From assembly GCA_006227095.1 (NCBI GenBank), contig SBFZ01000171.1, positions 1 through 5,021 of the forward strand: 5,021 nucleotides of DNA. The letters run 5' to 3'. The notes beneath the pieces are model-generated. The model was given only the letters and a program-made list of their open reading frames with translations. It searched no databases and was not told the origin of the DNA. Position numbers and translations under genes: made by a program. The stretch comes from Bacteroidota bacterium. GTDB lineage: Bacteria > Bacteroidota > Bacteroidia > Bacteroidales > VadinHA17. Below are positions 1 through 5,021 of this stretch, piece by piece; within the stretch, counting starts at the first letter, position 1; each line of letters begins with the position of its first letter.

Positions 1-3
1 ATG

Positions 4-24
4 GCGATCTGCGATTTGCGATGT
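4..24. repeat. Three-copy 7-base tandem repeat (GCGATNT)
   Basis: Three consecutive heptamers, GCGATCT, GCGATTT and GCGATGT, differ only at the sixth base. They lie at the window edge, so the array may extend to the left. No long reading frame crosses it: the three plus-strand frames stop at about bases 33, 40 and 119. It is best described as a short intergenic tandem repeat next to the AT-rich asnB leader. No function can be assigned. Confidence 0.5.
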
Positions 25-135
25 CTGGATTGAAAGTTGAGCCGGTGAATCAGCGCCAGCAGAGCGGGATGATAAAAAATATACAAAAACAACATAAAAG
101 ATTAAAATATATAAGATAAAACACCTTCGAACCAT

Positions 136-179
136 ATAAAACATTACTTTTGCTCCCCTGTAATCATAAAATGTTTTAT
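136..179. repeat. 10-bp inverted repeat flanking the asnB -7 element
   Basis: ATAAAACATT at 136-145 is the exact reverse complement of AATGTTTTAT at 170-179, with a 24-base spacer. The first eight bases of the left arm (ATAAAACA) also occur as a direct repeat at 116-123, exactly 20 bases (about two helical turns) upstream. The arms bracket the candidate -7 element and the expected transcription start, and the right arm ends four bases before the asnB start codon. Because the left arm would lie upstream of the transcription start, a DNA operator fits better than an RNA hairpin. The sequence is AT-rich, so chance remains possible. Confidence 0.4.
145..152 (+). promoter_or_regulatory. Candidate Bacteroidota -7 promoter element for asnB
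   Basis: TACTTTTG matches the Bacteroidota housekeeping -7 consensus TAnnTTTG at every fixed position. It lies 31 bases before the asnB ATG, which would put the transcription start near 158-162 and leave a 5' leader of roughly 22-26 bases. No clear TTTG-type -33 element is visible at the usual spacing; the nearest approximation is TTCG at 126-129, which is too close. The leader has no Shine-Dalgarno sequence, as is common in this phylum. The call rests on one motif and its position. Confidence 0.5.
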
Positions 180-183
180 TTCT

Positions 184-1848
184 ATGTGTGGTGTTGTTGG
201 TGTTTTTGACCTGAAAGTCAGGGCGGAGGATCTGCGCCAGCAGGTTCTGGGGATGTCCGGAAAACTAAGGCATCGCGGGCCCGACTGGTCAGGTATCTAT
301 TGCGGGGAGAGAGCAATCATAGCCCATGAGAGGCTTTCAATAGTTGATGTGCAATCGGGCGGCCAGCCCCTTTACAGCCGTGACCGCAGGCTGATCCTCG
401 GGGTAAATGGTGAGATATACAATCACCGTGAAATAAGGGAGCGGTACAATGACAGATATGATTTTACAACAAAGTCTGACTGTGAAGTGATTCTTGCATT
501 ATATGCAGACCGCGGATGTGACTTCCTTGATGAACTGAACGGGATTTTTGCATTTGTGCTCTATGATGAAGTGAACGACTGCTACCTGGCGGCGCGGGAC
601 CACATAGGTATAGTACCATTCTACCTGGGATGGGATATGTTCGGGAACCTCTATTTTTCTTCAGAGCTGAAGGCACTGGAAGGGATCTGCAAAAAGATTG
701 AGACTTTCCCTCCGGGACACTATTATTACAGTGGTGACGGTGCTATGAAAAAGTGGTATCATCGTGACTGGACCTCATTTGATGCGGTGGCCGGCAACAG
801 CACTGACATCAGTGAATTGCGGGAGGCTCTTGAGAAGGCCGTTCACCGGCAGCTGATGTCTGATGTGCCGTACGGGGTTCTGCTTTCCGGAGGCCTTGAC
901 AGTTCTGTTATTTCAGCTATCGCGAAGAAATATGCAGCGCGCCGGATTGAGACCGATGACCAGGCTGAGGCCTGGTGGCCGCAACTTCACTCCTTTGCCA
1001 TAGGACTGGAGGGGTCGCCGGACCTGGCTGCGGCACGAAAAGTGGCTGACCATATCGGTACGGTTCATCACGAAATACACATAACAGTACAGGAGGGGCT
1101 CGACGCCGTGCGGGATGTCATATATTACCTCGAAACCTATGATGTAACCACTGTGAGGGCTTCAACCCCGATGTACCTCATGGCCAGGGTTATCAAGTCG
1201 ATGGGGGTGAAGATGGTCCTTTCCGGTGAAGGGGCAGACGAGGTGTTCGGAGGGTACCTCTATTTTCACAGGGCTCCGGGCCCCCGTGAGTTCCATGAAG
1301 AGACAGTACGCAAACTGGGCAAGCTCCACCTGTATGACTGCCTCCGGGCAAACAAGTCGCTTGCCGCCTGGGGAGTTGAAGGAAGGGTTCCGTTCCTCGA
1401 CAAGGAGTTCCTGGATGTTGCCATGAGGCTTAACCCTGCAGACAAGATGGCCGGAAACGGAAGGATGGAGAAGTGGGTGCTGAGAAAGGCATTTGAGGAT
1501 TATCTTCCGGAGGATATCGCCTGGCGGCAGAAGGAGCAGTTCTCTGACGGGGTGGGCTACAACTGGATTGACACCCTGAAACAACTGACTGCTGAAAAAG
1601 TCACCGATGAGATGATGGCCAGTGCCCGATACCGGTTCCCGGTCAACACACCTCTGACAAGAGAGGAGTATTTTTACCGTTCAATCTTCACGGAGCACTT
1701 TCCTTCTGAGACTGCCGCAATGACCGTTCCTTCAGTGCCGTCGGTAGCATGCAGTACCGCGGAAGCCCTGGCGTGGGATGAGGCCTTCCGCAACCAGAAT
1801 GAACCCTCGGGCCGTGCCATACGAAACGTGCACGTGAAGTCATACTGA
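184..1848 (+). CDS. asnB: Asparagine synthetase B, glutamine-hydrolysing
   Basis: This enzyme makes L-asparagine from aspartate, glutamine and ATP in the cytoplasm. The N-terminal class II glutamine amidotransferase domain (about residues 2-200) begins Met-Cys-Gly, and Cys2 becomes the nucleophile once Met is removed, which fixes the start codon. Glutamine-pocket motifs are visible: RHRGPDWSG (29-37), HERLSIVD (48-55, Arg50), NGE (75-77) and SDCE (98-101, Asp99). The C-terminal synthetase domain has the ATP PP-loop SGGLDSS (235-241), the GEGADEVFGGY motif (348-358) and EGRVPFLDKEF (399-409). The 554-residue length equals that of E. coli AsnB and the similarity runs end to end, including the SVACS and AWDEAF segments near the C-terminus. 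It appears intact. It is transcribed alone, convergent with the peroxide-defence genes, behind a TAnnTTTG-type promoter and with no Shine-Dalgarno sequence. The family assignment is firm. Confidence 0.97.
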   Translation: MCGVVGVFDLKVRAEDLRQQVLGMSGKLRHRGPDWSGIYCGERAIIAHERLSIVDVQSGGQPLYSRDRRLILGVNGEIYNHREIRERYNDRYDFTTKSDCEVILALYADRGCDFLDELNGIFAFVLYDEVNDCYLAARDHIGIVPFYLGWDMFGNLYFSSELKALEGICKKIETFPPGHYYYSGDGAMKKWYHRDWTSFDAVAGNSTDISELREALEKAVHRQLMSDVPYGVLLSGGLDSSVISAIAKKYAARRIETDDQAEAWWPQLHSFAIGLEGSPDLAAARKVADHIGTVHHEIHITVQEGLDAVRDVIYYLETYDVTTVRASTPMYLMARVIKSMGVKMVLSGEGADEVFGGYLYFHRAPGPREFHEETVRKLGKLHLYDCLRANKSLAAWGVEGRVPFLDKEFLDVAMRLNPADKMAGNGRMEKWVLRKAFEDYLPEDIAWRQKEQFSDGVGYNWIDTLKQLTAEKVTDEMMASARYRFPVNTPLTREEYFYRSIFTEHFPSETAAMTVPSVPSVACSTAEALAWDEAFRNQNEPSGRAIRNVHVKSY

Positions 1849-1850
1849 CA

Positions 1851-1927
1851 TCCGGCAGTGCAGGTATTAATGGTACAAATTTGCCTGGCTCACTGTCAGA
1901 CTGCCGGAAAGGGGATGGTGCCAGGCA
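1851..1927 (+). repeat. Two interleaved inverted repeats in the asnB 3' region
   Basis: Pair A is TCCGGCAGT (1851-1859) with its exact reverse complement ACTGCCGGA (1900-1908). Pair B is TGCCTGGC (1882-1889) with GCCAGGCA (1920-1927), also exact. The arms occur in the order A, B, A', B', so in RNA the two stems would form an H-type pseudoknot or, at the DNA level, alternative hairpins. Pair A begins two bases after the asnB stop codon, and the whole element ends 12 bases before the terminator stem, so it would form part of the asnB 3' untranslated region. Its role is unknown. Confidence 0.45.
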
Positions 1928-1939
1928 GGTAATATTCAA

Positions 1940-1977
1940 AAAAGAGGGTGACCACCTTAAGTGAGCCACCCTCTTTT
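1940..1977. terminator. Bidirectional intrinsic terminator between asnB and the peroxiredoxin gene
   Basis: AAAAGAGGGTG (1940-1950) pairs perfectly over 11 bp with CACCCTCTTTT (1967-1977). Inside the loop, CAC and GTG can add a 3-bp inner stem around CTTAA. A plus-strand transcript ends the stem with four U residues; a minus-strand transcript ends with six (complement of A1938-1943), so the element should be stronger for the leftward genes. It lies between two convergent genes, 91 bases after the asnB stop and 20 bases beyond the end of the peroxiredoxin gene, which is the expected place for a shared terminator. Confidence 0.85.
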
Positions 1978-1997
1978 CAATAAAACCTCTCAGAAAA

Positions 1998-2702
1998 TTA
2001 TTTCTTCAGAACTGTGTCAAGTATCTTTTGTTTATCAAGTTTCTTCGTGCAGAAGAACCAGTCATAACACTTCATCTCGTCCTTGCTCTCCATACGTTCC
2101 TTGGCTACGCCGCATGATCCGGCCGTGGGGACGATGACATCATCACCCGGCTGCCAGTCGGCAGGAAGTGCCACCGAGAATGCATCAGCAGTCTGCAGTC
2201 CGAGGACAACCCTGTAGATCTCCTCGAAATTACGGCCGAGGCTCAGGGGATAATAGAGGATGGTACGGATCACTCCCTTTGGATCAATGAAGAACACCGC
2301 CCTGACGGCTTTTGTGCTGCTTTCGCCCGGCATCATCATTCCGTATTTCTGGGCAACTGACATTGTGATATCCTCGATGAGGGGGAATTTCACCTCAACA
2401 TCCTTCATCCCCTTGTACTCGATTTTTTCCTTGATGGTCCGGAGCCATGCGATATGGCTGTAGAGGCCGTCAACTGAAAGACCGACAAGCTTTGTGTTTG
2501 CCTTTTCAAATTTTTCTGCCATGGTGGCAAAGGTCATGAACTCAGAGGTACATACCGGGGTAAAGTCAGCCGGATGGCTGAAGAGGATCACCCAGCTGCC
2601 TGAAAAGTCAGACGGGAAATTGATCTCGCCCTGGGTTGTTACTGCCTTGAATTCAGGAGCCTTGTCGCCAATACGTGGCATTGAATAAACTTTTTCTTCC
2701 AT
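1998..2702 (-). CDS. Peroxiredoxin, Prx6 / archaeal thioredoxin-peroxidase type
   Basis: A cytoplasmic thiol peroxidase predicted to reduce H2O2 and alkyl hydroperoxides. The AhpC/TSA thioredoxin fold covers about residues 9-165. The peroxidatic site is PADFTPVC (44-51), with Cys51 the peroxidatic cysteine, Pro44 and Thr48 of the PxxxTxxC motif, and Arg134 the likely active-site arginine. His43 sits where the archaeal Aeropyrum pernix enzyme has the histidine next to its reactive cysteine. A long C-terminal domain (about 166-234) ends with Cys212 and Cys218 in a CYDWFFC motif, the spacing of the resolving-cysteine pair in archaeal homologues; Cys197 is an additional cysteine. The 234-residue length fits the 1-Cys/Prx6-like group rather than short AhpC. 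Start: ATG at 2702 follows an A-rich stretch; an internal ATG at 2681 (Met8, before PRIGDKAPEF) is the alternative and would match shorter homologues. It is the last gene before the shared terminator. The physiological reductant cannot be read from the sequence. Confidence 0.93.
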   Translation of the reverse strand: MEEKVYSMPRIGDKAPEFKAVTTQGEINFPSDFSGSWVILFSHPADFTPVCTSEFMTFATMAEKFEKANTKLVGLSVDGLYSHIAWLRTIKEKIEYKGMKDVEVKFPLIEDITMSVAQKYGMMMPGESSTKAVRAVFFIDPKGVIRTILYYPLSLGRNFEEIYRVVLGLQTADAFSVALPADWQPGDDVIVPTAGSCGVAKERMESKDEMKCYDWFFCTKKLDKQKILDTVLKK

Positions 2703-2802
2703 TTTTGTTATTGTTAATTTGAGTTGTAATAAATTCTGATACTGTTAGTTAAATGGTACCGATACAGGTTTTAGATATGGCAAAAGCGTCATGCAATATC
2801 AC

Positions 2803-3303
2803 TTACCGGCGCCGTTCTATCATCAGATCAAAGTCTTCCTTGAGAGCAACGAGGTCTTCCTCATGTTCCACCTCATCAGTGAGGATCTGAAGGACGATGT
2901 TGTAGGTAATCGGGTCAGACTCTCTTGTCAGGGCCAGAAGTTTGTTGTAGACCCTTATTGCACACTGTTCTCCCTTTATATTCTGGTCAAGGACCACCGA
3001 CACGAAAGGATCTTCCGGGGCGTCATATCCGCAGTTGGTGATCTTTGTCCACTCATCAGGCGAAAGCACAGGAGTGCCGCCGAGCTGGATAATCCTGCCA
3101 ACAAGTAGTTGAGCATGTGTAAGTTCCTCTGTTGCATGCAACTCCAGTTCAGCGATGACTGCATCCTTCATCGGCCCCTTGACAACTTTTGCCCCTATCC
3201 AGTACTGGTAATAGGCCAGCCACTCGTCGGCAAGTGCCTTGTTCAGGAGAGTGAGCAGTTCCTCTACATCCATCCTTACAATTGATCTTCCGATTTCTGC
3301 CAT
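2803..3303 (-). CDS. Ferritin-like DPS-like (DPSL/thioferritin-type) protein
   Basis: Predicted four-helix ferritin-like protein that oxidises Fe2+, probably with H2O2, and stores the ferric product, protecting the cytoplasm and DNA from hydroxyl radicals. The 166 residues carry a bacterioferritin-type dinuclear ligand set in order: Glu27 (ADEW), Glu60 and His63 (EELTH), Glu112 (KGEQC), Glu144 and His147 (DEVEH). Cys91 (TNCGY) and Cys114 (GEQC) match the cysteine pair that marks the DPSL or thioferritin group known from Sulfolobus, Pyrococcus and Bacteroides fragilis. No methionine stands out as a haem-binding ligand, so ordinary haem-containing bacterioferritin is less likely. ATG at 3303 is preferred; Met11 (3273) is a possible shorter start that keeps every ligand. 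No Shine-Dalgarno sequence is seen. It starts 46 bases after the catalase stop, on the same strand, which suggests co-transcription. The fold assignment is firm; the DPSL subfamily is inferred from ligands, cysteines and neighbours. Confidence 0.88.
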   Translation of the reverse strand: MAEIGRSIVRMDVEELLTLLNKALADEWLAYYQYWIGAKVVKGPMKDAVIAELELHATEELTHAQLLVGRIIQLGGTPVLSPDEWTKITNCGYDAPEDPFVSVVLDQNIKGEQCAIRVYNKLLALTRESDPITYNIVLQILTDEVEHEEDLVALKEDFDLMIERRR

Positions 3304-3349
3304 GGTAATTTTAAATTTTAAGATTAGTATTTAATTGAAATTCATTGAA

Positions 3350-4822
3350 TTACTTTGCCGGGGGAAACTTGATTCCAAGGCCTTTGGCCACCATCTGTGC
3401 CAGTTCCCTGTCAGCCTTGTGGAAATGCTCCAGCTGACGCATCAGTATCTCCTTCTTTTTCGGGCCTGAGACTCCCTTAAGGGCACCGACGAAGTTGGCC
3501 ACGGTATTGGCTCTCTCCTTGTCGGTCATCACTTTTCTGAAGAGGGCTCCCGCCTGTGAGTAATGGTCATTGTCGTTCTTATTGCGGTCCCATGTGTCAG
3601 CCACATCGGATTCAAGGCTCATCGGAGGCTCCTTGTATTCCTTGTCGGCTTCAATATCGTCAAAGCTGTTTGGGAAGTAGTTGGGAGCTGATCCTCCGTT
3701 GCCGTTGAGCGCCATAAACCCGTCTCTCTGGTGATTATGCACGGGTACAACAGGCCGGTTAACAGGGAGCTGCTCGTAGTTTGCGCCCAGCCTGTAACGA
3801 TGCGCATCAGGATAGGCCAGTATGCGGCCCTGCAGCATCTTGTCCGGTGAGAGACCGATACCCGGGATTGTATTCGAAGGGGCAAAGGCGGCCTGCTCGA
3901 CGTCAGCGAAGTAGTTTGCAGGTATCTCGTTCAGCTCCATCACACCGGCCTCGATGAGTGGGAACTCTTTGTGGGGCCATACTTTTGTAAGGTCGAAGGG
4001 ATTCCATTTGAACTTCTTCGCCTGCGCTTCGGTCATCACCTGGATCTTCAGGGTCCACTTCGGGAAATCCTTCCGGTTGATTGCCTCAACGAGATCGCGC
4101 TGAGAGTAATCGGGATCCTTCCCGCGAAGCTCATCGGCCTGTGGGCCTGTGAGGGTCTTGTTACCCTGTTGTGTCTTGAAATGGAACTTCACCCATACCC
4201 GTTCATTCTTCCTGTTGTACATCGAAAAGGTATGACTGCCATATCCGTTCATAAACCTGTAGCCATCGGGTGTGCCCCTGTCGCTGAACAGGATCATCAC
4301 CTGGTGGAGACTCTCCGGGTTGAGGCTCCAGTAGTCCCACATCATGGTCGGACTCTTGAGGTTTGTCTTCGGATCACGCTTCTGGGTGTGTATGAAATCC
4401 GGGAACTTCTTTGCATCCTTGATGAAGAAGACCGGGGTGTTGTTGCCAACCAGGTCCCAGTTGCCCTCTTCAGTATAGAACTTGACTGCAAAGCCCCTCG
4501 GATCGCGTTCGGTATCGGCGCTTCCCTTCTCTCCGCCGACTGTTGAGAAGCGGACCAGCACGCGGCATTTATTGCCGACCTTGCTGAAAAGCTTTGCGCG
4601 GGTGTATTTTGTAATGTTGCCGGTGACGGTGAAGGTGCCGTATGCACCTGTGCCCTTGGCATGCACAACCCTCTCGGGTATACGTTCACGGTTAAAGTGA
4701 GCCAGTTTCTCGTGGAGATGATAGTCCTGAAGTAAGACCGGTCCCCTTGGACCTGCGGTCATGCTGTCTTCGTTCTCGAAGTACGGCCTGCCTGCTGCTG
4801 TGGTAAGCTTCTTCTTTTTCAT
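3350..4822 (-). CDS. katA: Monofunctional haem catalase, small-subunit type
   Basis: Converts H2O2 to water and oxygen in the cytoplasm. Numbered from the ATG at 4822 (490 residues), the distal active site [12 protein letters not shown] begins at residue 51 with catalytic His54, catalytic Asn127 lies in VGNNTPVFF, and the proximal haem signature is [14 protein letters not shown] with Arg333 and the haem-ligand Tyr337. The His-Asn and His-Tyr distances (73 and 283 residues) equal those in human catalase. The length fits the small-subunit group that often binds NADPH; there is no C-terminal flavodoxin-like extension and no signal peptide. An in-frame GTG two codons upstream (4826-4828) could extend the product by two residues; ATG is preferred because it directly precedes the [12 protein letters not shown] start typical of the family. 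Only 21 bases separate it from the preceding membrane-protein gene, so the promoter is probably further upstream or inside that gene. It appears intact. The symbol follows family usage; katB would be equally fair in Bacteroides. Confidence 0.96.
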   Translation of the reverse strand: MKKKKLTTAAGRPYFENEDSMTAGPRGPVLLQDYHLHEKLAHFNRERIPERVVHAKGTGAYGTFTVTGNITKYTRAKLFSKVGNKCRVLVRFSTVGGEKGSADTERDPRGFAVKFYTEEGNWDLVGNNTPVFFIKDAKKFPDFIHTQKRDPKTNLKSPTMMWDYWSLNPESLHQVMILFSDRGTPDGYRFMNGYGSHTFSMYNRKNERVWVKFHFKTQQGNKTLTGPQADELRGKDPDYSQRDLVEAINRKDFPKWTLKIQVMTEAQAKKFKWNPFDLTKVWPHKEFPLIEAGVMELNEIPANYFADVEQAAFAPSNTIPGIGLSPDKMLQGRILAYPDAHRYRLGANYEQLPVNRPVVPVHNHQRDGFMALNGNGGSAPNYFPNSFDDIEADKEYKEPPMSLESDVADTWDRNKNDNDHYSQAGALFRKVMTDKERANTVANFVGALKGVSGPKKKEILMRQLEHFHKADRELAQMVAKGLGIKFPPAK

Positions 4823-4843
4823 GTTCACAGGTTTAAATGGTTC

Positions 4844-5021
4844 TTATTTTGATTTATTGCTGGTGCGGAAGAAGTAGAATATCTTGAAAAGAGTACCCGT
4901 AACCCCGACTGCAATAAGGAGAAACCTGACCAGGGTCTGTTCTGTAAGAAAGATTACTGACATGATAATCATTAACCACATTACAGTCAGTGCATAGTAT
5001 CCGGTTCTTTTTATCGATTGC
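4844..5021 (-). CDS. C-terminal part of a small membrane protein, YbaN/DUF454-like (cut by window edge)
   Basis: A minus-strand frame is open from the window edge for 58 codons and ends with TAA at 4844-4846. The visible peptide starts QSIKRTGYYALTVMW, has two hydrophobic stretches (about visible residues 10-25 and 31-51, with a short TEQ turn between them) and ends in a basic, polar tail RTSNKSK. This is the layout of the end of YbaN/DUF454 inner-membrane proteins: a lysine-containing segment, a helix with an LxxxW-like core, a short turn, a VRxLL segment and a GVT-containing helix. The N-terminal half lies outside the window, so the start and the family cannot be confirmed. It ends 21 bases before the catalase ATG on the same strand, which suggests a shared transcript. 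That it codes is well supported by hydrophobic codon use and by the tight spacing; the family name is an inference from pattern. Confidence 0.6.
   Translation of the reverse strand, partial: QSIKRTGYYALTVMWLMIIMSVIFLTEQTLVRFLLIAVGVTGTLFKIFYFFRTSNKSK

Noticed and set aside
3..119. Possible tail of an upstream plus-strand gene (38 codons open before TAA at 117-119)
   Set aside because: It crosses the 7-base tandem repeat and then an AT-rich stretch with lysine-rich, low-complexity translation; composition changes abruptly near base 70, so coding is not supported.
1162..1584. 140-codon open frame on the minus strand inside asnB
   Set aside because: It is fully covered by conserved synthetase-domain sequence of asnB and has no recognisable motif; it is a shadow frame.
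1688..1969. 93-codon minus-strand open frame spanning the asnB 3' end and the intergenic region
   Set aside because: It starts within the terminator hairpin, runs antisense through conserved asnB C-terminal codons and has no recognisable protein pattern.
2703..2802. Separate promoter for the peroxiredoxin gene in the 100-base gap
   Set aside because: On the minus strand a TTTTG is followed after 22 bases by TACCATTT, but that matches only four of the six fixed positions of TAnnTTTG. Too weak to annotate, although the gap is long enough for a promoter.
3304..3349. Regulatory palindrome or PerR/OxyR-like site between catalase and ferritin gene
   Set aside because: The gap is AT-rich with a two-copy ATTTTAA tandem at 3308-3321, but no convincing dyad or known operator motif is visible.
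3971..4546. Long open frame of 191 codons on the plus strand, antisense to the catalase
   Set aside because: It lies wholly within the catalase gene, whose motifs are continuous on the other strand; the translation shows no recognisable domain and is explained by codon bias leaving few stops on the opposite strand.
1998..5021. A defence island, mobile element or other new multi-gene system
   Set aside because: All complete genes belong to well-known peroxide and iron families, and no integrase, transposase, tRNA, terminal repeat or composition break was seen.

Overview
The window looks like chromosomal DNA from a member of the Bacteroidota, probably a Bacteroidales-type anaerobe. Three things point that way. 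AsnB is the full-length 554-residue enteric/Bacteroides type. No start codon has a recognisable Shine-Dalgarno sequence; the bases before the starts are A/T-rich instead. The asnB leader carries a perfect match to the Bacteroidota -7 promoter element TAnnTTTG. Genus and species cannot be read from the sequence alone.

Layout: bases 1-183 are a leader with a short 7-base tandem repeat, a stretch that faintly resembles the 5' end of asnB, and an AT-rich promoter region with direct and inverted repeats. Bases 184-1848 (+) encode glutamine-hydrolysing asparagine synthetase B. Bases 1849-1997 hold two interleaved inverted repeats and then a strong bidirectional terminator hairpin, which ends asnB from the left and the peroxide-defence genes from the right. 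Reading leftward on the minus strand from the right edge are: the C-terminal end of a small membrane protein resembling the YbaN/DUF454 family (4844-5021, cut by the window edge), a haem catalase (3350-4822), a DPSL/thioferritin-type ferritin-like protein (2803-3303), and a Prx6/archaeal-type peroxiredoxin (1998-2702). The gaps between these minus-strand genes are 21, 46 and 100 bases.

Functionally, the minus-strand genes form a peroxide and iron detoxification set. The peroxiredoxin should clear low levels of H2O2 and organic peroxides using thiols, the catalase should clear high H2O2 without a reductant, and the ferritin-like protein should oxidise and store Fe2+ so that it cannot feed Fenton chemistry. 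They lie in the same direction and share one clear terminator, so an operon is plausible, although the 100-base gap before the peroxiredoxin could hold its own promoter. The convergent asnB is a housekeeping biosynthetic gene with no evident link to the set. No RNA gene, CRISPR array, insertion sequence or phage feature was seen, and nothing amounts to a clearly new system. The items most worth checking are the interleaved inverted repeats after asnB, the repeat arrangement around the asnB promoter, and the DUF454-like gene just upstream of the catalase.
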